Positions 7,987 through 15,226 of a stretch of 38,705 nt of DNA are shown here, one piece after another (positions within the stretch are counted from its first letter, which is position 1; each line of letters starts with the position of its first letter). Source of the stretch: Anaerolineales bacterium UBA2317 (lineage in GTDB: Bacteria; Chloroflexota; Anaerolineae; Anaerolineales; Villigracilaceae); contig DDVH01000056.1 in assembly GCA_002345215.1 (NCBI GenBank), forward strand, positions 18,156 through 56,860, read 5' to 3'. The translations under genes were made by a program, and so were the position numbers. A model generated the notes under the pieces. It was not told the DNA's origin. It ran no database searches and worked only from the letters and a program-made list of their open reading frames with translations.

Positions 7987-9510
7987 TTAATTTAACTTAC
8001 CTATTGTTTTTTCTACTTCACTTAATATCTCCCCAGACTGTACTAAGGTTTTCATCTTGTTATGGTCGTTATATAAAGGTCTATCCACTTCGAGATGCTC
8101 GACATGTTTACGAATCACTTCACGTGCCTTTTGGCTTCCCTTGCCAAATGAAAACTCTCTAAAGTCCATAGCTTGTGCCGCCGCCATGAATTCAATGCCG
8201 AGAACGCCGTAAGCATTATCTAAAATTTGAGCATTCTTCAAAGCGGTGTTCATACCCATTGATACAAAATCTTCTTGGTCTGCGGCGGCGGGGATAGATT
8301 GAATCGATGCAGGTGCAGATAAAATTCTTTGCTCAACAATCAAATGGTCGGCTGTATATTGTGAGAGCATCAAACCTGAATAGAAGCCTGGCTCGTGTGC
8401 AAGAAAATCTGGCAAGCCTTGTGATAAGGCAGGATTTGTTAACCGATTTAATCTTCTTTCAGATAGAACACACACCATCGTAATCGCCGCACCAGCCATA
8501 TCCATTGGCAAAGCAACAGGTGAGCCTTGAAAATTTGCGCCTGTTAAAGTTAATTTATCTTCAGGAATAAAAATCGGATTATCACCCACACCATTCAATT
8601 CAATTTCCACTTGTGACCTTGCATACGCAATAGCATCACGCGCCGTGCCAATCACTTGTGGTGTAGAACGCATTGAATAAGCATCTTGTACTTTTGTTTT
8701 CATCTTCCCAGTTGCTAAATCTGAACCTTCAATTACCTTTGCAATATTTTTTGCAGAGGTTATTGCACCTTTGAATCCACGCAATTCATGTAATTTTGTG
8801 TTGTACGGTTTCATATTTCCAAGCAATGCTTCAATAGACATCGCCGCCGCAATCTCTGCTTGCTTCAAAAATCTTTCCATATCATAAATATGAATCGCAG
8901 ACATGGCTGTTAAAACATTGGAACCATTGATTGCCGCCAGACCATCTCTTGCTTGTAAACCTGGAATTTTAATTCCAGCACGCTTCATTGCCTCCGCCCC
9001 GCTGAGTCGTTGACCCTCAAAAAATGCTTCGCCTTCACCCATCAAGAGCAATGCTGCTTGTGCCATCGGAGCAAGGTCACCACTTGCACCAACAGAACCT
9101 TTTGTGGAGACGACAGGTGTAACGCCTTTGTTTAACATCTCTACAAGCGTAAGAGTGATTTCAGGTCGGCAACCAGAATTCCCGTGAGCATGAACGTTGA
9201 TGCGTCCAGCCAATGCGCCGCGCACGTATTCAATCGGCAGAGGTTCACCAATTCCAGCGGCGTGGTTATAAATCAAATATTTTTGAAATTCTTTTACTTG
9301 CTCGTCATTGAGCATGGTTTCTGAAAATTCCCCAATGCCTGTGTTTGTGCCATACATAATTTCTTTGTTGGCAAGTTTTTCTTCTAACATGGCGCGGCAT
9401 ACTTTTATTCTTTCCAATGCTTCGGGGGCAAGTTCCACTTTTTCGTTATCTCGTGCAATGGCAACGAGTTTTTCAACTGTCAGATTTGAGCCGCTGAGGG
9501 TGATGGTCAT
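7987..9510 (-). CDS. HAL/PAL/TAL-family (MIO) amino-acid ammonia-lyase, HutH-like
   Basis: A 507-aa enzyme of the aromatic amino-acid ammonia-lyase/aminomutase family, whose electrophile MIO forms from Ala-Ser-Gly. Here GSVGASGDLAP gives A142-S143-G144. The catalytic tyrosine lies in MYGTNTGIGE (Y53). HAAGIGEP keeps the His found in histidine/tyrosine enzymes (H83). QDAYSMRSTPQ is normal. Several usual histidine-lyase strings are changed: ANFQGSPVALPMD where HAL has GNFHAEPVA, and QEDFVSM where HAL has QEDHVSM. Specificity is therefore uncertain and could be Tyr, Phe or a beta-amino-acid mutase. Start 9510 is preferred over 9516 because AGGAG lies 7 nt before it but only 1-2 nt before the other. 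No other hut genes are nearby. Confidence 0.88.
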   Translation of the reverse strand: MTITLSGSNLTVEKLVAIARDNEKVELAPEALERIKVCRAMLEEKLANKEIMYGTNTGIGEFSETMLNDEQVKEFQKYLIYNHAAGIGEPLPIEYVRGALAGRINVHAHGNSGCRPEITLTLVEMLNKGVTPVVSTKGSVGASGDLAPMAQAALLLMGEGEAFFEGQRLSGAEAMKRAGIKIPGLQARDGLAAINGSNVLTAMSAIHIYDMERFLKQAEIAAAMSIEALLGNMKPYNTKLHELRGFKGAITSAKNIAKVIEGSDLATGKMKTKVQDAYSMRSTPQVIGTARDAIAYARSQVEIELNGVGDNPIFIPEDKLTLTGANFQGSPVALPMDMAGAAITMVCVLSERRLNRLTNPALSQGLPDFLAHEPGFYSGLMLSQYTADHLIVEQRILSAPASIQSIPAAADQEDFVSMGMNTALKNAQILDNAYGVLGIEFMAAAQAMDFREFSFGKGSQKAREVIRKHVEHLEVDRPLYNDHNKMKTLVQSGEILSEVEKTIGKLN

Positions 9511-9605
9511 TCGCATTCTCCTAGGTTGGGATTTTCTTTATTGTACGTCAAAACGAAAAGATATTTCTATTTGCTTAAGCGCAAAGACGAAAAAGTAGAA
9601 ATCTT

Positions 9606-9611
9606 TATAAT
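9606..9611 (+). promoter_or_regulatory. -10 box TATAAT for the copper-delivery pair
   Basis: TATAAT lies 34 nt before the PCuAC ATG, leaving room for the AAAAGGA ribosome site. No clear -35 at the usual distance. Confidence 0.4.
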
Positions 9612-9645
9612 TTCTTTTGTAGAACCACTCAAAAGGATAATCATT

Positions 9646-10089
9646 ATGAAACTTTACAAATTTCTCCCCGTGTTCTTTGGTTTATTTATCGTCATTGCTT
9701 GTGCTTCGCCTGCAAATACTACATCCATTGAAATTACGAATGCTTGGGTACGCGCTGTTGATTCCAACATGAACTCTGCCACAGCATTATTTTTGACCAT
9801 TCAAAACAACACCTCAACACCCGATATGTTATTGAGGGCTGAAAGTGATGTCGCTGAAATGGTACAAATTCATCTCAGTGAAGTGGATGCGAATGGGGTC
9901 GCTTCTATGCACGAAGTGGCAGGTGTCGAAATCCCAGCCAATGGAATTGCCGAATTAAAACCAGGTAGTTATCATGTCATGTTAATGGGCTTAAACAAAG
10001 AAATTAAAGAAGGCAATATGATTGAATTTACACTTGTCTTTCAACATGCAGGAAGTATCACAATTGAAGCCCCTGTGAAGGTACCATAA
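9646..10089 (+). CDS. PCuAC-type periplasmic copper chaperone lipoprotein
   Basis: A 147-aa lipoprotein (lipobox VIAC, Cys19) with a PCuA(C) domain, which holds Cu(I) outside the membrane and passes it to the CuA site of cytochrome oxidase. The copper motif is intact: H76, M88, H110 and M112 in QIHLSEV, ASMHEV and YHVML. The spacing is H-x11-M-x21-H-x-M, matching the family within one residue. Start at 9646 is preferred because it gives the signal peptide MKLYKFLPVFFGLFIVIAC and follows AAAAGGA. The frame is open further upstream (to 9526), but that stretch is not signal-like. It is followed 2 bp later by a SCO-family gene, the usual functional partner. Confidence 0.92.
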   Translation: MKLYKFLPVFFGLFIVIACASPANTTSIEITNAWVRAVDSNMNSATALFLTIQNNTSTPDMLLRAESDVAEMVQIHLSEVDANGVASMHEVAGVEIPANGIAELKPGSYHVMLMGLNKEIKEGNMIEFTLVFQHAGSITIEAPVKVP

Positions 10090-10091
10090 AT

Positions 10092-11105
10092 ATGGATACA
10101 AAACATAAACGCCTCTTTATTGGACTTGGAATCTGTTTGCTACTCTTCGCCATGATCATAAGCATGATTCTTAACCAACCCTACCAATATCATGGATTCA
10201 TCGTCCCGCCTGTGCAACATGATAACCACGTCTTCTTGCGAACTGAAGAAGGTCCGATGAATTTGACCAAGTATCACAATAGATATGTGTTGTTATATTT
10301 TGGGTACACCTACTGCCCTGATGTTTGCCCAACTTCATTAGCAAAGTTGAAGATAGCATTATCTGAGTTAAGTGAAGCAGACAGAAGCAAAGTGCAAGTG
10401 ATTTTTGTGTCTGTTGACCCAGACCGTGACACCCTAGAAAAAATAAACGAATATGCCAAAGTTTTTGGCACTGATTTTATTGGGGCGACGGGCACTCGCA
10501 CCGAAATTGACTTGGTGACAGAATCGCTTGGCGTGAAATACAAAATCAATCCGCCCGATGAAAACGGCAATTATTCTGTTGACCATTCTGCCTACACTTA
10601 TGTCATAGACCCGAATGGGTATTTAGTTATGGTATGGAGTCATGAAATTCTGGCAGAAGAAATAGCAGAAGACTTAACTCACTTAATTGAAACAGGTATT
10701 CCTGTAGACCAACAATTGTTGGCAGGTCCAACACCAACTTCTATCATTTGTAGCCTCACGCTCATTCCTGAATTTGTAAATAATGGACAAGGCTTGTACG
10801 AACATAATTGCGCTCAATGCCATGGAGTTGATTTAGGCGGAATTCCCGGCTGGCGCACCCCTCTAGCAGATGGCTCACATCTCGCTCCTCCGCTGGGCAT
10901 ATCCAGTGTGATTTGGCAAAAAACGGAAACCGAATTAATAGAAGTTATCAAAGAAGGAAAAAACGTAGAGAAACCGATTCACATGCCTGCTTTTGAAAGC
11001 ACATTATCAGATGAAGAGATATATTCTATTTTGCAATATATATATAGCAAATGGAGCATCAATCAACAAAACTATTTTGCAGGTAGCCTAACACCCACCC
11101 CTTAA
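10092..11105 (+). CDS. SCO1/SenC copper protein fused to cytochrome c
   Basis: A 337-aa membrane-anchored protein. One N-terminal helix (about 8-27) is followed by a SCO thioredoxin-like domain (about 40-205) with CPDVC (C75, C79) and the copper-ligand His165 in VDHSAYTYVID. A linker leads to a mono-heme cytochrome c domain (about 228-325) with CAQCH (C240, C243, H244) and a likely axial Met298 in IHMPAF. SCO matures the CuA centre of cytochrome c oxidase. The fused heme could reduce the thiols or copper. It forms an operon with the PCuAC gene, 2 bp upstream. No oxidase subunits are in the window. The fusion is known in the SCO family and is not a frameshift artefact. Confidence 0.93.
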   Translation: MDTKHKRLFIGLGICLLLFAMIISMILNQPYQYHGFIVPPVQHDNHVFLRTEEGPMNLTKYHNRYVLLYFGYTYCPDVCPTSLAKLKIALSELSEADRSKVQVIFVSVDPDRDTLEKINEYAKVFGTDFIGATGTRTEIDLVTESLGVKYKINPPDENGNYSVDHSAYTYVIDPNGYLVMVWSHEILAEEIAEDLTHLIETGIPVDQQLLAGPTPTSIICSLTLIPEFVNNGQGLYEHNCAQCHGVDLGGIPGWRTPLADGSHLAPPLGISSVIWQKTETELIEVIKEGKNVEKPIHMPAFESTLSDEEIYSILQYIYSKWSINQQNYFAGSLTPTP

Positions 11106-11147
11106 CAACCTAGACCTCGCAGGTTTTGAAACTGGAACTCCTGTTCC

Positions 11148-11247
11148 ATGTCACCCTGAGGGAGTGTGCTTTTCACGACCGAAGAGTCTCGGAAATTATC
11201 TTCGGGATTCTTCGCCGCAAGAGCAAGAGCGCGGCTCAGAATGACAT
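11148..11247. repeat. Dispersed repeat, ATGTCACCCTGAG...CTCAGAATGACAT (copy b)
   Basis: It starts ATGTCACCCTGAGGGAGTGT and ends GCGGCTCAGAATGACAT. It shares the inner string ATTATCTTCGGGATTCTTCG with the copies at 13906 and 14347. It fills the space between the SCO gene and the DUF262 gene (11106-11276), which otherwise holds nothing recognisable. Confidence 0.85.
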
Positions 11248-11276
11248 ATTGTTTCATGTCACCTTCACTTTGACTA

Positions 11277-12440
11277 CTAACGATTTCCTTTGGCGCGATT
11301 GTGTGTCTTGCACAACATCTGACAGTTCTTGATATTGGTCTCGCCACCTTTACTCCAAGCGGTGACGTGGTCGGCATCCATATCTGCTAACTTCCAGATT
11401 TTACTTTTGTTAGCATCGTGTCCGAGAGCGCAAAGCGGACAGTTTGATTCGCCCTTCTTTTCAGCTTTCGCCGTTTGTGTTGCATAAACACTCTTCTTTG
11501 TGGCTTCATCAAAGACGCGCACATCTAATAATTTTGTATCTTCTGAACCGCCAAGGATGTACTCGAAGATGCCTTTACGGTTCTTGACGTATGGGTCGGC
11601 GTAGAGTTCTCTCACCTGTTTAGAAACCTTTGTAGGGTTGTAAGAGGCGTTGTGATAGGTTTCGTACAAGCGTCCCCATTCCAATCCGCGCATTTCGCTT
11701 TCTACATCTATAAATACGGCGGAGACCCAATCAATAACAGTGTTGAAATATGTTTTCAACTCTTTAATATCTTTATGATTGCGATGACGACTCATGTACT
11801 CGTCTATGTTTCCCTTACTAACCCAATCGAGTGCGCGTTCTAAAAAGTCCTGCCGATTGACACTGCCTGAGATATAAGCACTCCATTTTTGAATATTGGA
11901 ATTCTGGCTATTGCTGAACTCGCTTTTGGCAAGCGTTATAAAGGGACCTGAATAGATAGCATTGCGGATTTCCTGTTCGTTGACTGGCACGCCGTAAATA
12001 TTGATGGTCTTGAACCAATCTTTGATTTCAGTTTCTTCACCTTCACATTCGTAGATGAGCAGTTTCGTTTCGAGGATTTTCTTGCGCTGGTCGGCGGCGA
12101 TGCCGTCGAAATATTGTTGCATGCCACGTTCATCTTGGATAGCAAACTTGTTGGTGACAAAGCGCCCAAAGCTGGTGATGCGTTGTTGCCCGTCTAACAC
12201 TTCTAAGACATCATCACTGACTTTGTTGAAATATATCAAGCCGAGTGGATAGCCCTTGAGAATGGATTCGATGACTGCTACATCTCTTTTGCCGTCAGCA
12301 TAGATATAGTTGCGCTGATATTCTGGCTGGATGGTGAGTTTGCCCGACAAGCCAAACAAACCTTTGCCTTCTAATTCGTTATAGACAAAGCCTTCGCATA
12401 TATCTTTGACGGTGATGTTGGTTCTAAGTGTTGTTTTCAT
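11277..12440 (-). CDS. DUF262 + HNH nuclease (GmrSD/restriction-like)
   Basis: A 387-aa protein with an N-terminal DUF262 (ParB-like/GmrS-type) domain and a C-terminal HNH nuclease. DUF262 shows QPEYQRNYIYADGKRDVAVI and the hallmark DGQQRIT (83-89). The HNH part (about 335-387) has CPLC, DADHVTAW, NIKNCQMLC and THNRAKG: the zinc cysteines, the D-H pair, the Asn and the last His. Such proteins act as NTP-stimulated restriction nucleases in defence. Start 12440 follows AGAGGA by about 9 nt, and an alternative start 27 nt upstream has no site. Its neighbour on the same strand is an EcoRI-family adenine methyltransferase, so the pair may form a restriction-modification system. Confidence 0.87.
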   Translation of the reverse strand: MKTTLRTNITVKDICEGFVYNELEGKGLFGLSGKLTIQPEYQRNYIYADGKRDVAVIESILKGYPLGLIYFNKVSDDVLEVLDGQQRITSFGRFVTNKFAIQDERGMQQYFDGIAADQRKKILETKLLIYECEGEETEIKDWFKTINIYGVPVNEQEIRNAIYSGPFITLAKSEFSNSQNSNIQKWSAYISGSVNRQDFLERALDWVSKGNIDEYMSRHRNHKDIKELKTYFNTVIDWVSAVFIDVESEMRGLEWGRLYETYHNASYNPTKVSKQVRELYADPYVKNRKGIFEYILGGSEDTKLLDVRVFDEATKKSVYATQTAKAEKKGESNCPLCALGHDANKSKIWKLADMDADHVTAWSKGGETNIKNCQMLCKTHNRAKGNR

Positions 12441-12460
12441 TTGATGATTTCCTCTCGTTA

Positions 12461-12580
12461 ATGTCACCCTGAGGGAGCGTTCCCTTCGACAAGCTCAGGA
12501 CAGGCTTCGCGAAAGAAGGGTCTCGTAAGATAGTCTCAGGGATTCTTCCCCTTCACTATCGTTCAGGGTCAGAATGACAT
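12461..12580. repeat. Dispersed repeat, ATGTCACCCTGAG...GTCAGAATGACAT (copy c)
   Basis: The longest copy (120 bp), between the methyltransferase and the DUF262 gene. It carries an extra inner segment around CGACAAGCTCAGGACAGG. Same orientation as the other copies. Confidence 0.8.
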
Positions 12581-12584
12581 AGGG

Positions 12585-12617
12585 AAGTGACAGTCACCTG
12601 CGAGGTGACTGTCACTT
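12585..12617. repeat. Perfect 15-bp palindrome AAGTGACAGTCACCT/AGGTGACTGTCACTT
   Basis: Arms 12585-12599 and 12603-12617 are exact inverted copies with a 3-nt loop. It begins 9 bp past the methyltransferase stop. It is probably a hairpin terminator or a mobile palindrome. A near-identical element sits at 14678-14714. Confidence 0.85.
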
Positions 12618-12626
12618 GGTAAACAT

Positions 12627-13721
12627 TCATTTTTTGACTTTCTTATGTTTGATAAATATACGTTTATATACTCTTTCGTTTTTAATAAGAGGTTGCGAAA
12701 CTTTGCTTTTTTCGTCCCACAATCCTTCAGAAAACCCTTTCCCCTCGCTTTCAGTTGCGCCAACAATTTCAAATTGCTCAGGGGAATATTTATCGAGAAA
12801 ACTAATCGGCACGCCCATCACACCATCATAATCACTCGGAATCGAATCAGTAAATGGCACTTCAATGGCGTCATAGTTGTCGTAGCGGTCATACGATTGT
12901 TTGCCTTGAATCTCTTTGTGTTTACTAAATCTCAAATTCTCTGCCATTGTCATTAACGGTAACGGTTGATGACGTCTGCCGTGGTCAAGGTTAGTAAACC
13001 AACAAACATTTCTAAATTTCACCAAGCCAGTTTCGGGATTATAAATTCCTTCTTCATATTCATCGGCAAAAGGCGTTGAAAAGTAAGCATTGCCAGCGTG
13101 AAAACCGTTGCCCATCCACATTTTATTATCTTTGATTAAAGGAAATACTTCCTTGTATGTAATGGCATTCATATTTGCAATAATTACAAATTGTTTATTC
13201 GCCTCTATAATCCAAGCCAAAAACTCACGAAAGAGAGAGAAGGGCGGGTTGGTAATGATGATGTCTGATTCATCGCGCAATCTTTTTATCTCAGCACTTC
13301 TGAAATCGCCATCACCTTCTAAATAATGCCACTCTAAATCATCTACATTCACCTTGCGGTCACCCGTCTTGTCGTCCGTCAAGGTGAAAATCTTTCCGTT
13401 TTGAACGGTTTTTACTTTGTCGTAATAGGGAGCACTGGTTTCAAAGAGCGTGGGTTGGTACGCACCTTTATATTTTTTACTCTCGACCGCATAACTGGTG
13501 CTGATGAGTTTTTTCAACCCAAGCCGTTCAAAGTTTTGGGCGAAATATTTGGTAAAGTTACTCCACTCTGGGTCATCACACGGCAACAAAATCGTCTTGC
13601 CCCGAAAGACATCAGGGTTGTAATCCAGATAGGCAGTCATTTCTTTTTCAATATCAGGGTATTGGGTATAGAACTCGTCGTTTTTCGCCCTTTTGGCTTC
13701 GGTAAGGTTACTGTTTGCCAT
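12627..13721 (-). CDS. EcoRI-family adenine-specific DNA methyltransferase
   Basis: A 364-aa N6-adenine DNA methyltransferase of the EcoRI_methylase family (PF13651). The N-terminus NLTEAKRAKNDEFYTQYPDI is typical of the family. TILLPCDDPEWSNFTKYF (about 43-60) is the SAM-binding region, and NPPF (158-161) the catalytic motif. VMGVPISFLDKYSPEQFEIVG near the C-terminus is also a family string. Length is close to the EcoRI enzyme. Start 13721 begins with the conserved N-terminus, and further upstream codons are unlike the family. It protects DNA from a partner nuclease, and here the only candidate is the DUF262-HNH protein downstream. GAATTC sites occur normally in the window (I saw at least eight), so recognition of that site is not shown. 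Confidence 0.9.
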   Translation of the reverse strand: MANSNLTEAKRAKNDEFYTQYPDIEKEMTAYLDYNPDVFRGKTILLPCDDPEWSNFTKYFAQNFERLGLKKLISTSYAVESKKYKGAYQPTLFETSAPYYDKVKTVQNGKIFTLTDDKTGDRKVNVDDLEWHYLEGDGDFRSAEIKRLRDESDIIITNPPFSLFREFLAWIIEANKQFVIIANMNAITYKEVFPLIKDNKMWMGNGFHAGNAYFSTPFADEYEEGIYNPETGLVKFRNVCWFTNLDHGRRHQPLPLMTMAENLRFSKHKEIQGKQSYDRYDNYDAIEVPFTDSIPSDYDGVMGVPISFLDKYSPEQFEIVGATESEGKGFSEGLWDEKSKVSQPLIKNERVYKRIFIKHKKVKK

Positions 13722-13749
13722 AAATGTTCCAATCAGACATATTTTATAA

Positions 13750-13755
13750 ATTATA
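13750..13755 (-). promoter_or_regulatory. -10 box TATAAT upstream of the methyltransferase gene
   Basis: On the minus strand TATAAT lies 28 nt before the ATG, inside an AT-rich stretch. A weak GGA lies about 8 nt before the start. Confidence 0.4.
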
Positions 13756-13809
13756 AGCGAAAAATAAAGTCTAAAGTGAAGGTCAGCTTCAAGGGGATTG
13801 TCCCTAACC

Positions 13810-13895
13810 ATGTCACCCTGAGTCGAAGCCCTGAACGAAGTGAAGGGGCAGCGAAGGGTCTCTTCGAGATTCTTCGCTATCGCTCAGAATGACAT
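13810..13895. repeat. Dispersed repeat copy d, left outer flank of the GIY-YIG gene
   Basis: It runs from ATGTCACCCTGAG to CTCAGAATGACAT. It carries the left module AAGCCCTGAACGAAGTGAAG and the middle TCTTCGAGATTCTTCG, both shared with copy g. A 10-bp spacer ending CCCTAACC separates it from copy e. Confidence 0.9.
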
Positions 13896-13905
13896 ATCCC
13901 TAACC

Positions 13906-14000
13906 ATGTCACCCTGAGTCAAAGCCCTGAACGAAGTGAAGGGGCAACGAAGGGTCTCTAAAATTATCTTTGGGATTCTTCGCTACGCTCAGAATGACAT
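13906..14000. repeat. Dispersed repeat copy e, left inner flank of the GIY-YIG gene
   Basis: It has the same left module as copy d, but the middle module ATTATCTTTGGGATTCTTCG found in copies f and b. Its end lies 1 bp from the GIY-YIG stop codon. Confidence 0.9.
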
Positions 14001-14001
14001 A

Positions 14002-14319
14002 TCACTCATTATCCTTTTTCTTTTCTGGCGACACATACCACTCCTCTGATAAATCTTTCCATGCAGGATTCATTGAATTAATCAGGGAAATTTTCTTTGC
14101 CCTCAACCAGCCTTTGATTTGTTTTTCGCGTTCCAAAGCCGAATGTACGCTCGATGTTGACTCATAATAGACTAAAAACTGAATATTGTATTTCTTTGTA
14201 AAACCTGCTACAAGTTTGTTTTTATGTTCATACACACGTCGCATTAAGTTATTGGTCACACCGGTATAAAGTGTGCGTGATTTATTCGTCATAATATAGA
14301 CATAATATTCTTTGCTCAT
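14002..14319 (-). CDS. Single-domain GIY-YIG endonuclease
   Basis: A 105-aa protein that is only a GIY-YIG nuclease domain (UPF0213/YhbQ-like). YYVYIMTNKSRTLYTGVTNNL supplies the GIY-YIG strands (here Y-V-Y and Y-T-G), with R in LMRRVYEHK as the catalytic arginine and E in ALEREKQIKGW as the metal ligand. KISLINSMNPAWKDLSEEW is the usual C-terminal string. There is no DNA-binding extension. The gene is bracketed by two repeat copies on each side (13810-14000 and 14347-14534), with 1 bp and 27 bp gaps. Such small nucleases often have no known role. Here the setting suggests a link to the repeats. Confidence 0.9.
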   Translation of the reverse strand: MSKEYYVYIMTNKSRTLYTGVTNNLMRRVYEHKNKLVAGFTKKYNIQFLVYYESTSSVHSALEREKQIKGWLRAKKISLINSMNPAWKDLSEEWYVSPEKKKDNE

Positions 14320-14346
14320 GTCAACACCTATTCCATGTCACACTCC

Positions 14347-14431
14347 ATGTCACCCTGAGGGAGCGTGCTTTTCGCGACTGAAGGGTCTCTAAGATTATCT
14401 TCGGGATTCTTCGCTACGCTCAGAATGACAT
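14347..14431. repeat. Dispersed repeat copy f, right inner flank of the GIY-YIG gene
   Basis: It starts ATGTCACCCTGAGGGAGCGT (left module like copy b), with the middle module ATTATCTTCGGGATTCTTCG, and ends CTACGCTCAGAATGACAT. A short extra CCATGTCAC stump precedes it at 14333-14341. Confidence 0.9.
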
Positions 14432-14441
14432 GTCTCTAACC

Positions 14442-14534
14442 ATGTCACCCTGAGTCAAAGCCCTGAACGAAGTGAAGGGGCAACGAAGGGTCTCTTCGAG
14501 ATTCTTCGGTCGTTTCACTCCCTCAGAATGACAT
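14442..14534. repeat. Dispersed repeat copy g, right outer flank of the GIY-YIG gene
   Basis: Left module and middle match copy d. The right part is different (GGTCGTTTCACTCCCTCAG). The spacer from copy f again ends CTCTAACC, like the spacer between d and e. Confidence 0.9.
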
Positions 14535-14552
14535 AGCCTTTCTAGTAGAAAA

Positions 14553-14678
14553 ACACTTCTAAATGTCTCTTCAAACACTTCTAAATGTCTTCCCCAACAC
14601 TTCTAAATGTCTTTCCAAACACTTCTAAATGTTTTCTCGAAGACTTCTAAATGTCTTTCCCGACACTTCTAAATGTCT
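14553..14678. repeat. Six-unit 22-bp tandem array, core ACACTTCTAAATGTCT
   Basis: Units start at 14553, 14575, 14597, 14619, 14641 and 14663, each exactly 22 bp apart. The 16-bp core is conserved (unit 4 has GTTT at its end, unit 5 starts AGAC). A pyrimidine-rich 6-nt linker varies. The core contains a partial dyad, ACA-TT-AA-TGT. It runs directly into the hairpin at 14678. With repeats f and g it accounts for the 405-bp gene-free stretch 14320-14724. Confidence 0.9.
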
Positions 14679-14714
14679 AAGGTGACAGTCACTTTTGAAG
14701 TGACTGTCACCTTA
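14678..14714. repeat. Perfect 17-bp palindrome TAAGGTGACAGTCACTT
   Basis: Arms 14678-14694 and 14698-14714 are exact inverted copies with a TTG loop. It lies 10 bp past the HU-like gene stop, so it may end its transcript. Same family as 12585-12617. Confidence 0.85.
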
Positions 14715-14724
14715 TTACTGCTTC

Positions 14725-15123
14725 TTAATCTTGGCTTGGTGTGGAAGATTTCACAAACTCGATGCTGTTCAAGACGTTTTTGAACAACTTGCCGGGGATG
14801 AAGCGTGGCAATACGCTCGTAATTTGAGTAGCGCGTACATCTTCCTCATTTTCCACGCCTTCTGAGGTGGTCTTCAACCAGAAATTACCGAAATCTCCCA
14901 ACTCGACGATATTGCCCTTCGCCAACTCACGCGGGATGATGCTAAGGTAAATCTCTAGTGCGCCCATCATATCGGCAGGGCTCATAGTCGATTCCCGTGC
15001 CGCAATTTCAGCCAACTCGCGCGTGGTTACACGTCCGCTCGACTGAATAGATGGGTAAAACTTCTTCGGGGCTTGTAAATCACTTGGATTGCCCCTTTCA
15101 ACAACATTGAACTTGACTGACAT
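14725..15123 (-). CDS. HU-like DNA-binding protein (HU-HIG type)
   Basis: A 132-aa protein resembling the HU-related DNA-binding family common in Bacteroidetes (HU-HIG, TIGR01201-like). KFYPSIQSSGRVTTRELAEI starts the domain, followed by ALEIYLSIIPRELAKGNIVELGDFGNFWL, which matches the HU dimer core and beta-arm start. The arm is short and ends SVLPRFIPGKLFKN. A very good site AGGAGG lies 5 nt before the ATG. It probably bends or coats DNA. Its presence in a repeat- and nuclease-rich island, and its closeness to a Bacteroidetes-type family, hint at transfer, but this is an inference. Confidence 0.8.
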   Translation of the reverse strand: MSVKFNVVERGNPSDLQAPKKFYPSIQSSGRVTTRELAEIAARESTMSPADMMGALEIYLSIIPRELAKGNIVELGDFGNFWLKTTSEGVENEEDVRATQITSVLPRFIPGKLFKNVLNSIEFVKSSTPSQD

Positions 15124-15226
15124 ATCTACCTCCTATACGTTGTTTGTATCAGGAGGCATCCATACCCCCTGAGTAATAATATTCTATAAAATTTTTTTCT
15201 GAGATTCACTAGGCTTTAAGTACTAT

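Noticed and set aside
9526..9645. Longer N-terminus for the PCuAC protein
   Set aside because: It lacks a ribosome site, contains a TATAAT box and would bury the signal peptide and lipobox.
12627..13721. Recognition of GAATTC by the methyltransferase as proof of an EcoRI system
   Set aside because: GAATTC sites are not clearly depleted in the window, and no EcoRI-type nuclease gene is present.
14553..14678. CRISPR array
   Set aside because: The repeats are 16 bp with only 6-nt linkers, too short for spacers. No cas genes are nearby.
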